A stretch of DNA of 64,000 bases, from NCBI RefSeq assembly GCF_963678635.1, contig NC_087066.1, positions 39,639,223-39,703,222 on the forward strand. The letters are read 5' to 3'. Below, one piece after another: positions 34,698 to 45,426 of this stretch (position 1 is the stretch's first letter; each line of letters begins with the position of its first letter). The translations under genes were made by a program, and so were the position numbers. Below the pieces are notes generated by a model. It saw nothing but the letters and a program-made list of their open reading frames with translations, had not been told where the DNA came from and searched no databases. Source of the DNA: Symsagittifera roscoffensis (Eukaryota > Xenacoelomorpha > Acoela > Convolutidae).

Positions 34698-34919
34698 TCA
34701 TTTAGAGAAGTTTTGTGAATCGTACCTGTGGATATAATCAAGGGCTTTTGAAAGTTGGAGGAATAGTTCAAATATGGAATAGAAAATTTTGCAAAAAATG
34801 ATTAAGATTATTACAAAAGATTCAAAGATATCAAAAAGAAATGTTATAAAAGTTTTAAGTATCGTAAAAAATTGTTTGAGGTTTGTGATAATTATAGTGA
34901 CTGATTGAGAGAAGAGCAT
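34698..34919 (-). CDS. Small hydrophobic ORF of the retroelement
   Basis: 73 codons from an ATG at 34919. Residues about 15-55 are Ile/Leu/Phe-rich and could form one or two membrane helices. It has no known counterpart that I recognise. It lies between pol and the no-ATG frame. AT-rich composition alone can produce Phe/Ile-rich text, so support is modest. 34920-35679 shows no other coding region. Confidence 0.3.
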   Translation of the reverse strand: MLFSQSVTIIITNLKQFFTILKTFITFLFDIFESFVIILIIFCKIFYSIFELFLQLSKALDYIHRYDSQNFSK

Positions 34920-35679
34920 TTACGAAATGACTTCTTGATCGAATATTTTTTGTTGTTTGGGGCAATTTTCAAGTGTGGTCGGATTATTTATTGGTTTTTT
35001 GACAAGTGGGTTGAGTTCGGTGAAAAATTGTTGGGGGCAATTTTTATGGTGATCGGGAGGTCGTCTTTTTCTTCATTTTTATTTGTCAAATGATCCGGGG
35101 TATGGTGAGATTTTTGTACTTTAGGCTAATTAAAATGTTCGTTTTGTTACTTTAGGCTAATTTAACAGATTTGTTTTGGGGGTATTTGAGGTCTGAGTTG
35201 GGGAAATATTGTTGATCTTTGGGTTGTTAGATAAGCGAGGGTTATGATATTATGGTGATATTTGTTTTAGTTGTCAAGTTGGAGTGGTTTGCTTATTTTT
35301 GACCTGGAGGTCGGAAAGTTGTAGTTATAGATATGCCTGGAGTTTTATATGGTTCATCTAATTGATCTGAGTTTAAGTTAGAGAAGGTGACGGATTGGAT
35401 GAATCCTATTGGTTTAAATTTGAACTAGATTCATTGCGTGTTTTCAGCATGTTATTTTGAAAAATAAAAAATCAAAATGTTTCAAAGGTTTCAAGACTGT
35501 GAAATATAAAATTAAAGTTGTTTTTGAAATTCGACTTTCTTTAATATTTTAGATTGTGGGATGAATATTTTATAATTTTTACGTGGTTGATTTCTAAGTC
35601 GTGATGACTCTCTATGTTCTGATTTGTCGATTTGCTCTTGGGGTATTATTTGTTCTGTCATTTTTCTATTTTTTCTTTC

Positions 35680-38600
35680 CTATTGAGATTTATTTTGATC
35701 TAGATTTTTTGTATTGTTTTTTGTGGTGGTTGATTTTGTATTTTGGTTTTTGAGGTGAAAATCTTTTTGTTCCTTTGTTGTATTTTCCGTATGTGGGTCA
35801 TTTTGAATAACTTTTAAACCTGTAAAAGAATATAATTGAGTTAGTTCGCGGAGTGCGTATTCTTTTGGATAATAAGGTAATAGGTTATTTCGGTGTTGAA
35901 CGATTTCTTTTTTGTCGGAGTCGGTGATTTTATATGTGACATCAGTGGGTTTTGCAATTATTTGGTATGGTCCTTTACGAAGGGGTTGTAATTTTTTAGA
36001 AATTCCTTTTTGAGTGTTAAAATTGGGTAATAAAACAAATGTTCCAATTTTTAAATCGGAGGCTGGTGTAAAGCGTGAATTTATTTGTTCATTAATGTTT
36101 TGCCTTTGTAACAACTTTTTTGTTACTTTTTGGTAAATTTCATTGTGTTTTTTGTCTCTGTTTAAAATCCATTCGGTGTGTGTACCGGAGGCTAATTTAA
36201 GAATTTGTGGGTGATGAAAATGATCTTCATTGTGTGTATGTAAAGGTAGGTTATAACAAATTGAGTCTTTATTTGGTTGACAATAACCTTGTGCGTTTTT
36301 ATGAGAGTTTGCTGTAAACATAATCGGTTTGCGTGGCTTTTGATTAAAAACCATTTCATATGGTGACATTCCTAGAGTTGTCGTAATTTGTGAATTACAT
36401 GCCAAGGGAAATAATTTTACATCTGCTGACCATTCGGTGTATTTTGTATCATTTCCATTGATGATACATCTGAGATATTCTTGTAATGAACGGTTCATAT
36501 TTTCGTTTAAGCCGTTTGTCCAAGGTGCATGAGATGTACGTGGTTTGTGTTTGATGTTATATAAATGACATAGTGTGATGATTTCATTATTTATGAATTC
36601 TGTACCGTTGTCTGTAACTAAAATTTCTGGTAGTCCAAATTTGGCTATCCAGTGTTCATAAAGCGTTGTGTAAGCGTAATAAGCGTTACAATGTGGTACT
36701 GGGTTAAGTGCTACATAATGTGTAAATGCGTCAACAATTACCATAATGTAGGAGTTTCCTTCTGATGAGGGTGAAATTGGTCCTTTAGTATCAAATGAGA
36801 TACGGTGGTTAAAGTACAAACTTTGTCCTTTAAATTCTTGTTTTTGTGCTATTTGTTTTTGATTTGGGTAAGGTTTATTTAGTTGGCATACTATACAGTC
36901 ATTGCATAGTACTTTTATCCAAATTGGTGCATTTGGGAAATAAAAGTTTTGTATGAAATTTGAATATGTTTTCTCTGATCCAGAGTGTCCTTTAATATTT
37001 TGTGTATGTGAAATATTAAAAGCTATGAGAATCATACTCAAAGGGAGACAGGGAACTGTAAATTCATTTAATTTATATTCTAAAAGGTCTGTATTTTCAT
37101 TAATTGTGGTATTATTAAATTTTCGAAAGTATCGGAGGAGTGTTTTGTTTCCTAAAATAGTTGTATCTGCCTTGACAGGTTTAGTTTTATATTTGTGCCA
37201 TGATTTTAGTTGTCTAATTACCGGGTCAAGATTTTGATATTGTTGTAATGTTGAAATTGTAATTGTTTCTGTTGGGGGGAGAAAAATGTTTTCGATTTCT
37301 AATTTAGATAAGGGTATTGTATCAAGTGGGTCATGGAGGTCAAAAACTTGATTTATTGTGTATTTTGAATCGTTTGTTTGTGGTCCTGATAAATTTATTT
37401 TATCAGTTAAGTTTTCTTTTTCAATTAGTGGAAAAAGATCTTTTTTAGGTGAATGTTGTTTTATTCTTTTTTGTTGGGTGTTATTTTTTATCCATTGTGA
37501 ATATGGGATTGGTTTAAAAGTTGATGTTCCAAGTAGGTCAACTTCATAGTGATTATTTTGACAAACTAAATAAAGTGGGAAATGTTGTAAGCTATTTATC
37601 TGTGATTGTTCAACGTCAGTTTTTACTGCATATTTGCATTCCAATCGAGGTGATGTTTCGTTTTCTGCAAGGTAGAATTTTATATTTTTGGGTATTTCAA
37701 CTGTGGTTTTACGTGTAAGTAATTCAGGTGGTGTATTTCGACTTAAGGTGTCTGGTAATGCAAGATTCTTTCCTGCGGTCCAAACTATATGTAGGTTTGG
37801 GAATTTCATTAAAATTAATTGAAATCTATAAACTCGGTGGTTTGGATTAGACTTTTGTGTAAAGAGAAAGATGATTGGTTTATGGTCTGTGAATAGAACT
37901 GTGGGATGTTTTGATCCAAGTATCAGAAATTCATATTCTGTGAGTGTATATATTATGGCTGTACATTCTCTCATTAGAGTTGAGAGTCGTAGCTCTGCTT
38001 GAGTGAATAATCGAGAATTTGCTGATATGAGGTTCATTTTATTTGTACCATTATGTGATTGTAATAATGCTGCGCCGATGCCAAAGTTCGAAGCATCGCA
38101 TATTGCATAGAATGGTTGATTTGGATCTGGAATTGTGTTTGAAATTTGTTCAGTTAAAAGTTTCTTTTTTTCTTCAAATCGTGCTTGATGTTCTGTATTC
38201 CATTCAAAATTATTTTGTTGTCTAAGTATATTATAGAATGGTCTTAGGTATAATTGCATTTTATAAACATATTTGCTTAAAAAATTTAACATTCCAAGGA
38301 ATTCTTGGATTTTCTTTTTATTTGTTGGTGGTTGGAGTTTCTGAATAGCATCAATGCGTGATTTCAATGGAGTGATTGTTTTTCTTTCTATATTATGTCC
38401 TAAGAATTTAACTCTTGTCAAAAAGAAGTGTGATTTATCAGGGGCGGCCTTCAGATTTTCGTTCTGAAGTATTTGGTGATATTGTTCTAAAACATTGAAC
38501 ATTTCTTCTTTAGTCTGTGATTGCATGAAAACATCGTCTAAATAGGTGATTGCGTTTTTCTTGAGTATTAGTGGTCGAAAAATTTTGCTCATAAAAGCTG

Positions 38601-40206
38601 AAAATGCTGCTGGTCCTATGGATATTCCATAGAATAAACGGTTGAATTCGTATTGTTGGTTTCCAATAACAAATTGTGTTAAACGTCGTGATTGTTCATC
38701 TAATGGCATTTGGTTATATGCACTGTTCATATCTGCGGTTGTAAAGTATTTTCCGTTTATTTTTGTTAAAATAACTTGTATTGGTTCAATAGGCCAATTA
38801 CACTTTGATTCATCTATGAGTGAGTTGAGGTATCTAGCATCGAGAACAATTTTTAATGATTCTCCTTTGGCTAGAATGATAACAGGGTTGATAAATGTGT
38901 TGCCTTTTGGTTGTTCTTCTTTGTTTACTGGTGATATAATGTTGTATTGTTCTAAAATGTCGAGTAATCTGCTTACTTTATCGTGTAAGTGAATTGGTAC
39001 TTTACTTGCTCTTTGTTTTTTGAAAACTGCGTCTGGTTTTAATGGGAGATGTAGTGATGAGCTGATTTTGCCAACATCAAATTTGGATGTTGCATAGACT
39101 GATGAATATTTAATTAGCTGTTTGGCTAATTTTTCAAATTCGTCTTGTGTTATTTGTGAATGTTGGAAATTAAACATTGTTAAAAACTTCTGTTGATTCT
39201 CTGTGTAGTTATTTATGTTGAATGTCGGTTTGAAATATGGTGTTTTTGTGAAATAATCCGTATTTCTTTTTTCGTTACTTATTATATTATTTATGGATAA
39301 TTCTTCATTAAGAATTGTGGATTGACAAATATCTAATAATTGGAGTATATTATTTACGCGATATGCTTTTTCGTGTATTGGTGATATTGTAGCGTTGGTT
39401 TCGCAATAGCCTAAAAGTCCTAAAGGTAACGTTACTTGGTAAGGTGTGTTGTTGTATACATGTAAGGAAATAATATCGGAATTTGAGTTTTTCAAATATT
39501 TTATTGATGAGATTGTGATTTTGAAAAATTTATGAATAGGTTTGAATTCAAAATCTGACATATAAAATTTTTGTTTGTTTTGCTTTTTATCATATTGGTG
39601 AACTTGCTTTATTGAAAAAGTGTATATGTTTCCTGATAGTGGTTTCAAGTGTTTTCTTTGTTGGTTATATATTGGATAGAATTTTGAAAAGAATGGTGGT
39701 TGTTTATTTAATCTTTGAAAAAATGTTAGAGATGTGTCTTTTGTTTTTGTATATTTATCTTTGATCAATATTTTACTGTTCAAGATGTTGATTGTTGGTA
39801 TATATTTAGATATGAATGGTATTCCAATGATATTGTGTTTAATATCAGTGATATGGAATATTTGTTTAAATGGTTTGGTTAAAATTTTGTTTTGCTCCAT
39901 TGTTCTTGTGGGGAGAAGAAATAATTGAATTTTTCCGTAGTTTATTAATGTTGATCCTTGTGCTGTTGCTAGTTTGCTGGAGGTTTTAAGAGGTGTTAGC
40001 TTTGGGTGTAAGGTTTTTATTTCATTCCATGTGGGAATGTTTATTATATTTGATTCTGCTCCTGAATCAATTAGAAAATCAATTTCAAGATCTGGTGGTT
40101 GAAATTCTTTGTTACTTGGACTTTCTAAGAGAAATGGTTTGTCCAAATTTTTTCTTTGGGTTGTTCTTTTTGTATATTTTGATAGATGTGATTTGTATTT
40201 AAGCAT
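35680..40206 (-). CDS. pol: Pol polyprotein: protease, RT, RNase H, integrase
   Basis: 1508 residues. An aspartic protease motif (L-I-D-S-G-A) lies near residue 44. Reverse transcriptase spans about 400-600 with YLDD near 555 (38533-38544). RNase H starts near 702 with C-D-A-S and keeps its Glu and Asp motifs. The integrase zinc HHCC is at about 1075-1115 and its DDE core has Asp near 1142, Asp near 1197 (V-T-D-N-G-T-E-F) and Glu near 1233. A GPY/F-like module is near 1413. Order and GPY/F place it in Ty3/gypsy. No internal stop. It lies in the -1 frame relative to gag with an 82-nt overlap. I see no canonical slippery heptamer in the correct phase, and pol has its own ATG. Confidence 0.95.
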   Translation of the reverse strand: MLKYKSHLSKYTKRTTQRKNLDKPFLLESPSNKEFQPPDLEIDFLIDSGAESNIINIPTWNEIKTLHPKLTPLKTSSKLATAQGSTLINYGKIQLFLLPTRTMEQNKILTKPFKQIFHITDIKHNIIGIPFISKYIPTINILNSKILIKDKYTKTKDTSLTFFQRLNKQPPFFSKFYPIYNQQRKHLKPLSGNIYTFSIKQVHQYDKKQNKQKFYMSDFEFKPIHKFFKITISSIKYLKNSNSDIISLHVYNNTPYQVTLPLGLLGYCETNATISPIHEKAYRVNNILQLLDICQSTILNEELSINNIISNEKRNTDYFTKTPYFKPTFNINNYTENQQKFLTMFNFQHSQITQDEFEKLAKQLIKYSSVYATSKFDVGKISSSLHLPLKPDAVFKKQRASKVPIHLHDKVSRLLDILEQYNIISPVNKEEQPKGNTFINPVIILAKGESLKIVLDARYLNSLIDESKCNWPIEPIQVILTKINGKYFTTADMNSAYNQMPLDEQSRRLTQFVIGNQQYEFNRLFYGISIGPAAFSAFMSKIFRPLILKKNAITYLDDVFMQSQTKEEMFNVLEQYHQILQNENLKAAPDKSHFFLTRVKFLGHNIERKTITPLKSRIDAIQKLQPPTNKKKIQEFLGMLNFLSKYVYKMQLYLRPFYNILRQQNNFEWNTEHQARFEEKKKLLTEQISNTIPDPNQPFYAICDASNFGIGAALLQSHNGTNKMNLISANSRLFTQAELRLSTLMRECTAIIYTLTEYEFLILGSKHPTVLFTDHKPIIFLFTQKSNPNHRVYRFQLILMKFPNLHIVWTAGKNLALPDTLSRNTPPELLTRKTTVEIPKNIKFYLAENETSPRLECKYAVKTDVEQSQINSLQHFPLYLVCQNNHYEVDLLGTSTFKPIPYSQWIKNNTQQKRIKQHSPKKDLFPLIEKENLTDKINLSGPQTNDSKYTINQVFDLHDPLDTIPLSKLEIENIFLPPTETITISTLQQYQNLDPVIRQLKSWHKYKTKPVKADTTILGNKTLLRYFRKFNNTTINENTDLLEYKLNEFTVPCLPLSMILIAFNISHTQNIKGHSGSEKTYSNFIQNFYFPNAPIWIKVLCNDCIVCQLNKPYPNQKQIAQKQEFKGQSLYFNHRISFDTKGPISPSSEGNSYIMVIVDAFTHYVALNPVPHCNAYYAYTTLYEHWIAKFGLPEILVTDNGTEFINNEIITLCHLYNIKHKPRTSHAPWTNGLNENMNRSLQEYLRCIINGNDTKYTEWSADVKLFPLACNSQITTTLGMSPYEMVFNQKPRKPIMFTANSHKNAQGYCQPNKDSICYNLPLHTHNEDHFHHPQILKLASGTHTEWILNRDKKHNEIYQKVTKKLLQRQNINEQINSRFTPASDLKIGTFVLLPNFNTQKGISKKLQPLRKGPYQIIAKPTDVTYKITDSDKKEIVQHRNNLLPYYPKEYALRELTQLYSFTGLKVIQNDPHTENTTKEQKDFHLKNQNTKSTTTKNNTKNLDQNKSQ

Positions 40207-43200
40207 TTTGTTTTGTCATTTTCATTGGATTGATTTGTAGTGTTAATTGCATTAGTTTCTTGCGTCGTCGGTGTGGAATTGATGGGTTCAATATAATAAT
40301 TGTGAAGGAGTTCTGATTGATTTTCATATATGTGTGATGAAAATGGTTGTTCATATATGACAGGTTCATAGTCATTTTCGACTGCTATCATATTGATGGA
40401 GATAGTGTTTTCTGTTTCACTTTCTGAGTCTGATGATCCACAGTTTATTTGATTGAGTTGTGACGTATCATTTACTGTGTCATCAATACCTGGAGGGTCT
40501 GATGTTGTTTCTGGATTTGATTGTACTTGATTAATATGTCTTTGATGTTTAGGTGTACTGCTTCTGTGGCGATTATTAGAATTATTATAGTGATTATTAT
40601 TCCGGTATGGTGATTGGGAATAATTTCTATAACGATTATTATAACTTGAATGTCGATTTTGTGAATTATTTCGTGATCTATTTTGATAATTATTGTTTGG
40701 TCTGTTATAGTTTGATCTATTATATGAGTTATTCCTTGATCGATTGTTCGGGTAATTCTGGTTTCGGTTGTTTGAATAACTTCTATTTCGATTATTGGAG
40801 TAGTTTCTATTTCTATTGTATGATGAGTTTCGTGATTGATTGTTTGGATAGTAATTATTTCTTGATTGGGAATTAGATCTAGAAACAAATTGTGTGTTTG
40901 AATTAGATCTGGAATTGTTATTTCTACTATTTGGTCTATTGTAGTAATTTTGTGACGAATTTTGTGTATTTCTTCGTTCTGGCGATCTTCCTCTATAATT
41001 TGAGTTATGTGGTGATTGATTTCTAGTATAATTTGTATTGTTCGGGAGTGGTTTTCCTGAACTGTTGTTGCTGTACACATTTTTGTTCGGTAGATTTTGA
41101 TCTTTTTTCATGTATTGATAGAATGGTTTATTTGGTTCTTTGTATTTTTGAGGTTTATTTTGATTGTCGTGCTGTTTTTGTCTACATTCAGAAATACTAT
41201 GTCCGTATCGTCGGCAATAATTACACCATTTTTTGAAAGATGGTTTGCCTTTAAAGTTTGGGTGTTTTTCATAAATATTGAGTATTTCAGTGATTTTTTC
41301 AACAAGGTCTGTATCTGATTCTTGTATATTGTTGATACTTGTGGTATTCGTTTCAATTCGATTAACATATTGTAATTTCAGATTTTCTGTTTCTTCGAGT
41401 TTCATTGTGATTTCTGCTTGTTCTAGTTTGTCTACTAATTTTCGAAAATCTAAATCGGGTTCTCGAATTGAAGAAGGATGGGATGCTCTCTTTTTTATTG
41501 CTATTTTCCTTAATTGCGGTGTTAAGGTCATCATTAGGATTTCTGTCATCTTTGTGTTTTTATAGTCATGTGTATTTAATGAATATGCTTTTTGAACCAG
41601 TGTTTCGATGCGTACTGCTAATTGCTTGACGGTTTCATTTGGTAATCTGCGAATTTCATTACATAAAACTCTTTGTTGTTGTTTGTTTCTTTCGGAGTCA
41701 AACATTTTTGAAAATTCTTGTGTAAACCTTTTCCAATTTGATTTTATTTCTAGAGGCAATACTGAAAACCATTTTTGGGCTGCGCCGTCTAGGGTTGTCT
41801 GTATCAACGCTGTGCGTCGATGTATCCAGTTTTGATGTAGTGGCGTATTAATTGGTTCAGGTCCTATATTTAAAATCAAATTTGCTGTTACTTCATTTAA
41901 ATAGTCTTCTACAGAATATTCAGGGTCTGTTCCTGTGAATACCATTAAAGTTTTATTTGATGTTATTGATGATCCACCCATAAGGTATGGATTCATTGTC
42001 ATTTGTAATGATTCTGCTGCATTTGGCATTTGAGAAAAATTTGAAAGTTGATTTCTTGTTATTTCGTGTTGTTGAAGATAATATGGGAGTGGTATTTCAT
42101 TTTGCATTTGTGTCGGTTGATACGAGTGTGTGATCATTGGGTTTTGTTGCTGAATTGGTTGAAAATATTGTGTATTGATTGGGTTTTGTTGCTGAATTGG
42201 TTGTTGATTTTGTGTATCTATCGGTTGTGGAGAAAAAATTCTATGATTTGTATGTGGTTTCTGTACTCCTTGTCCACGATATTCTTGATTATATGGTGCA
42301 AATATATCTGGTTGTAAAAAATCATCATCTGAGGATAAGTAATCCATTTGATAAGATGTTTGTTTTTTATTTTTATTTTGTTGAAAAAATGGATAGTTTT
42401 CACTACGATCCTGTGGAGGATGTAAATTTGTTTGAAAATTTACTGAATTAGTTTGTGCCATTGGGTTATTCCAGTTTCGAGATCTTGTATAATTATTAAA
42501 ATTTCTTCGTCGGGAATAATTTGTTTTTGATGAATGTGTGTAATTATAATTATGTTCTGCAAAATTGTTTCTAGTGAACGTTTTACGTGTTTTTGAGGGT
42601 ATTGTCATGGGTCTGTATGTTTGATAATCCATGTGTGAATATTTTGGGGCAACCGAAGGTTTAACGGTCGATTGTAAGGTTACCTGTGTTTGTGAAGAGT
42701 TTGTATTTCTTGGTGTTGTTAAGTTTGGACGTATCGGTGAAATGCTTTGTTGTGTAGTTGTTGTGTGTACGATTTCTTCATTTATGAAGTGTGATGGTGT
42801 CTGGATATCTTGTTGAGTGAGATTCCTAGTTCCATTGAGGTTTTCATTGTGTATGACTGTGGAGTTTAAACTATTATTTTGCATATCAGGTAAAAATGTA
42901 TTATAGTTTAATGGTGTTGCATCAATGGTTAATGGTGTTACTTTTACATAATCTCTTACATAAGATATTGTACTTATTGCTTGACTGGAGATTGATTGTG
43001 GGATATTTATGAATGCATAATGAGACCATTCGGGGTCCCAAACATAGTCTGATTGTTCTGTGATGGCAGTATCATCGTTTGAGTTTTGAGGTCTAAAATT
43101 TTTTCTTGCATGTGAAATTAAATCTATATTATGTGTGAAATAATCTATTATAAACCATGCCAAAATTTTTTGTAAGTCGTGTTTTGTATGTTGTGAAACT

Positions 43201-43754
43201 TCATCTTTAGTGAAATTTTCTTGAATTATATTTAGAAAACTAGAGAGTAGTGTGATTTCATGTCGTACTCTTATGTGTTTAGATGTTTCTGTCGGTGAGA
43301 CATTTGGGATTGGGATTTCGTTTTCTAATATCGAGATATAACTATATATTATTGCAAAAACTTCATTGGTGAATATGGAGTTTGCTCTCTGTGAGTTATG
43401 ATATTGTATGCTTTTTATATATTCTGAGAATACTTTTGAGAATTCTAAATCAAGGTCGTCTGTTTGAATTACATATTTGCTGTGATTCTGGTTTGGTGAG
43501 CTGAATTCTATGGAGTAGATTCCGTATTGTTGTGTTAAGTTACATATATCTTTCAGATAGTGATCGATGATTTGTCTTTTGATCTTTACATCTGGGAACT
43601 CTGTTTTACATGGACTGATTCCGGGTTCAAACAAATTTAAAAGTAAATTTTTGCAAAGTATATGCTGTCCTCTATCAGTAGTTGCATCTACAATGAAGGG
43701 GAATATATCATCATCATCTGGACTTTCTTCACCTGGGGTGTGCGTTGAGCTCAT
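40125..43754 (-). CDS. gag: Gag polyprotein
   Basis: 1209 residues from an ATG at 43754. The N-terminal 600 residues are Gln/Asn/Thr-rich, with no domain I recognise. A retrotransposon-gag (capsid) domain spans about residues 600-730, with the expected W-F and helix-rich text. A CCHC zinc knuckle (C-N-Y-C, G-H, E-C) lies near residues 843-857, and an Asn/Arg/Ser repeat tract at about 880-1060 probably binds RNA. It is much longer than typical gypsy Gag (300-600 residues). It overlaps pol by 82 nt, with pol in the -1 frame. Confidence 0.9.
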   Translation of the reverse strand: MSSTHTPGEESPDDDDIFPFIVDATTDRGQHILCKNLLLNLFEPGISPCKTEFPDVKIKRQIIDHYLKDICNLTQQYGIYSIEFSSPNQNHSKYVIQTDDLDLEFSKVFSEYIKSIQYHNSQRANSIFTNEVFAIIYSYISILENEIPIPNVSPTETSKHIRVRHEITLLSSFLNIIQENFTKDEVSQHTKHDLQKILAWFIIDYFTHNIDLISHARKNFRPQNSNDDTAITEQSDYVWDPEWSHYAFINIPQSISSQAISTISYVRDYVKVTPLTIDATPLNYNTFLPDMQNNSLNSTVIHNENLNGTRNLTQQDIQTPSHFINEEIVHTTTTQQSISPIRPNLTTPRNTNSSQTQVTLQSTVKPSVAPKYSHMDYQTYRPMTIPSKTRKTFTRNNFAEHNYNYTHSSKTNYSRRRNFNNYTRSRNWNNPMAQTNSVNFQTNLHPPQDRSENYPFFQQNKNKKQTSYQMDYLSSDDDFLQPDIFAPYNQEYRGQGVQKPHTNHRIFSPQPIDTQNQQPIQQQNPINTQYFQPIQQQNPMITHSYQPTQMQNEIPLPYYLQQHEITRNQLSNFSQMPNAAESLQMTMNPYLMGGSSITSNKTLMVFTGTDPEYSVEDYLNEVTANLILNIGPEPINTPLHQNWIHRRTALIQTTLDGAAQKWFSVLPLEIKSNWKRFTQEFSKMFDSERNKQQQRVLCNEIRRLPNETVKQLAVRIETLVQKAYSLNTHDYKNTKMTEILMMTLTPQLRKIAIKKRASHPSSIREPDLDFRKLVDKLEQAEITMKLEETENLKLQYVNRIETNTTSINNIQESDTDLVEKITEILNIYEKHPNFKGKPSFKKWCNYCRRYGHSISECRQKQHDNQNKPQKYKEPNKPFYQYMKKDQNLPNKNVYSNNSSGKPLPNNTNYTRNQSPHNSNYRGRSPERRNTQNSSQNYYNRPNSRNNNSRSNSNTQFVSRSNSQSRNNYYPNNQSRNSSYNRNRNYSNNRNRSYSNNRNQNYPNNRSRNNSYNRSNYNRPNNNYQNRSRNNSQNRHSSYNNRYRNYSQSPYRNNNHYNNSNNRHRSSTPKHQRHINQVQSNPETTSDPPGIDDTVNDTSQLNQINCGSSDSESETENTISINMIAVENDYEPVIYEQPFSSHIYENQSELLHNYYIEPINSTPTTQETNAINTTNQSNENDKTKCLNTNHIYQNIQKEQPKEKIWTNHFS

Positions 43755-44226
43755 TTTTTCGTTTGATGACTGTTAATATGTAATTATCAATGTGTCTAAT
43801 TGGTTGATTCCAATTGTATAAATGTACTGGTTTGTGTTTATATTGCTTTTTTATTCTTCTTTTTCCTCTTTTTGATGAATTTGAAGTTGTTTCGGAGTCG
43901 GAAAAATATAATTGATCGTGAATGGGGCAATTTTTATCTATAGATTCTTTTAATTTATAAAGTTCGTCTAAACTGCTGGTTTCTGATTCTGAAAATGCGT
44001 TTCGGTTTTTTGAAAATCTTTTTCGTGTTATTTGTCTTTGTTTGGTTATTATTTTTCTTTTTAGTGTTTGTCGTTTTGTTCTAGTGTATCCAACTGTTTG
44101 TGTATGAGGTGTGATTACAAGGTCGTATTTTTTGTTATCTATTTCACAATTGTGTAAAACGATTGTTTGTTCATTTCCTAGGTTTTTAAATGACAGAAGG
44201 TTTAGGATGACGGATGCAAAAGGTTG
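43729..44226 (-). CDS. Basic 165-codon frame without ATG, overlapping gag
   Basis: Open from just after a TAA (44227-44229) to a TGA at 43729-43731, overlapping the gag start by 26 nt in another frame. It contains no ATG, GTG or TTG codon, so it would need splicing, a non-canonical start or frameshifting. The middle is very rich in Lys/Arg (near 44080-44000), followed by an acidic/Ser stretch and another basic cluster, like a nuclear or RNA-binding regulatory protein. A base-composition artefact is possible, because the strand is G- and T-poor and stop codons are therefore rarer. Confidence 0.4.
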   Translation of the reverse strand, partial: QPFASVILNLLSFKNLGNEQTIVLHNCEIDNKKYDLVITPHTQTVGYTRTKRQTLKRKIITKQRQITRKRFSKNRNAFSESETSSLDELYKLKESIDKNCPIHDQLYFSDSETTSNSSKRGKRRIKKQYKHKPVHLYNWNQPIRHIDNYILTVIKRKNELNAHPR

Positions 44227-44289
44227 TTAAATGATTTCTATTTTCTTAGACTGGTAGTCCTTACGATTTTTTGATTAGCCTAACCTGGA

Positions 44290-44815
44290 TCTATTTGTTC
44301 AGGGTTGGAGAGAAAAGTATATCGATTCCGAAGAATGATTTTTTTACTTTCTCGTGGCTAGTATAAGCTAAGGTGTTAACTTACTTAATCTTACTTAAGG
44401 GTAGTGATTGTGTTCAAGGGTTGGAGAATAGTAAATCGATCCACAAGGTTCAGGTATAATTAGAACGCGAGTAGTTCGTTAGATACTATTTTAAACTTAC
44501 TAAGTCTAAGATTTATCCTGGGTCTGGTAAGAGGGGGGATCAAGTGAAGGATGAATAACCGAAGTTCTTCACTGTTTATCCTAATTTGAATGATTAGTTT
44601 TGTTCAAAAATTTCTGTTAGTCCTGGGTTTTTAGAAAGGGTTGGATAGTGAATCGACGTTTGAGGTCGTTAGACACTAGCTAAGTGGGTGGGGGAGAACA
44701 AAATTGTTCTTTTTGATCCAAGGATAGGCCTTGATGATCAAGTTTTAAATTTAATTAGATAGAAAATTATTTAAGATCCAAGGATGAGCCTTGATGATCT
44801 GATTTTAAATTTAAG
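44290..44815 (-). repeat. Imperfect repeats in the retroelement leader
   Basis: On the plus strand GGGTTGGAGA-like segments followed by ATCGA recur near 44303, 44419 and 44639. GATCCAAGGAT...GCCTTGATGATC recurs near 44716 and 44777. The leader is untranslated by its stop density, so these may be structural or packaging signals; that is inference. Confidence 0.5.
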
Positions 44816-45125
44816 TGAATTTAAGTTTAAAATGATTTAAATTTGTGTAAAGAAAAGATTTAGTGTTTTTATGATATTAGTGAGCTTATGAATGCTGTTA
44901 TGTTTAGGTGATGAAGCTGGAACAACAGGATGATTTATGATTACTAACCATTTATTGTCATGCTACTAATTTTTATTTTGATTTTTCAATAAATATTTTT
45001 CAAACATGTTTTATATATTACTGCAGAATTTAGGAAAACGATCAGAGATCTTTTTATCAGTCGTTATTGTATATTAATAATTTTGTTTAGCGCCTGAAAT
45101 GATTTTGAAGATTGACTTCAAAATT

Positions 45126-45359
45126 TTATGTTTGCAAATGAAAATCTAAATTCATTGCTAGTAGTATTCTAAATACAAAAGTTTGTGTTGGCTTTTGCCG
45201 AACTATCATATAACTATATGGTAAGTTTCTACTTTGTCGTATGTCGTCTCTGGTTCGAGGTCTTCTTCCAATTCCGGGTAGTTCTGTTATTGTTCGGAAT
45301 ATTGGCTCTGATCTATTGAGTCGTAGAGACATTTCGATTAAATTATCGTCGTATAACAT
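45126..45359 (-). CDS. 77-codon leader ORF
   Basis: The first ATG-started frame after the primer-binding site. The product has an Arg/Asp-rich middle. It may be an upstream ORF, or the ATG-bearing first exon spliced to the two no-ATG frames of this element. GT dinucleotides occur inside (for example AAAGTAGAAA near 45245), but none is compelling. Confidence 0.3.
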   Translation of the reverse strand: MLYDDNLIEMSLRLNRSEPIFRTITELPGIGRRPRTRDDIRQSRNLPYSYMIVRQKPTQTFVFRILLAMNLDFHLQT

Positions 45360-45426
45360 TTTGTTAATGTTTTGTCTAAATTCTAATCTGTTTTTGGTTA
45401 ATTCTAAGCTATTAAGGTCTTGTTCG

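Noticed and set aside
40125..40206. Canonical -1 slippery heptamer in the gag-pol overlap
   Set aside because: The A-rich stretch near the end (GAAAAAATTT) is not in the phase needed for simultaneous slippage of both codons. The mechanism is left open.
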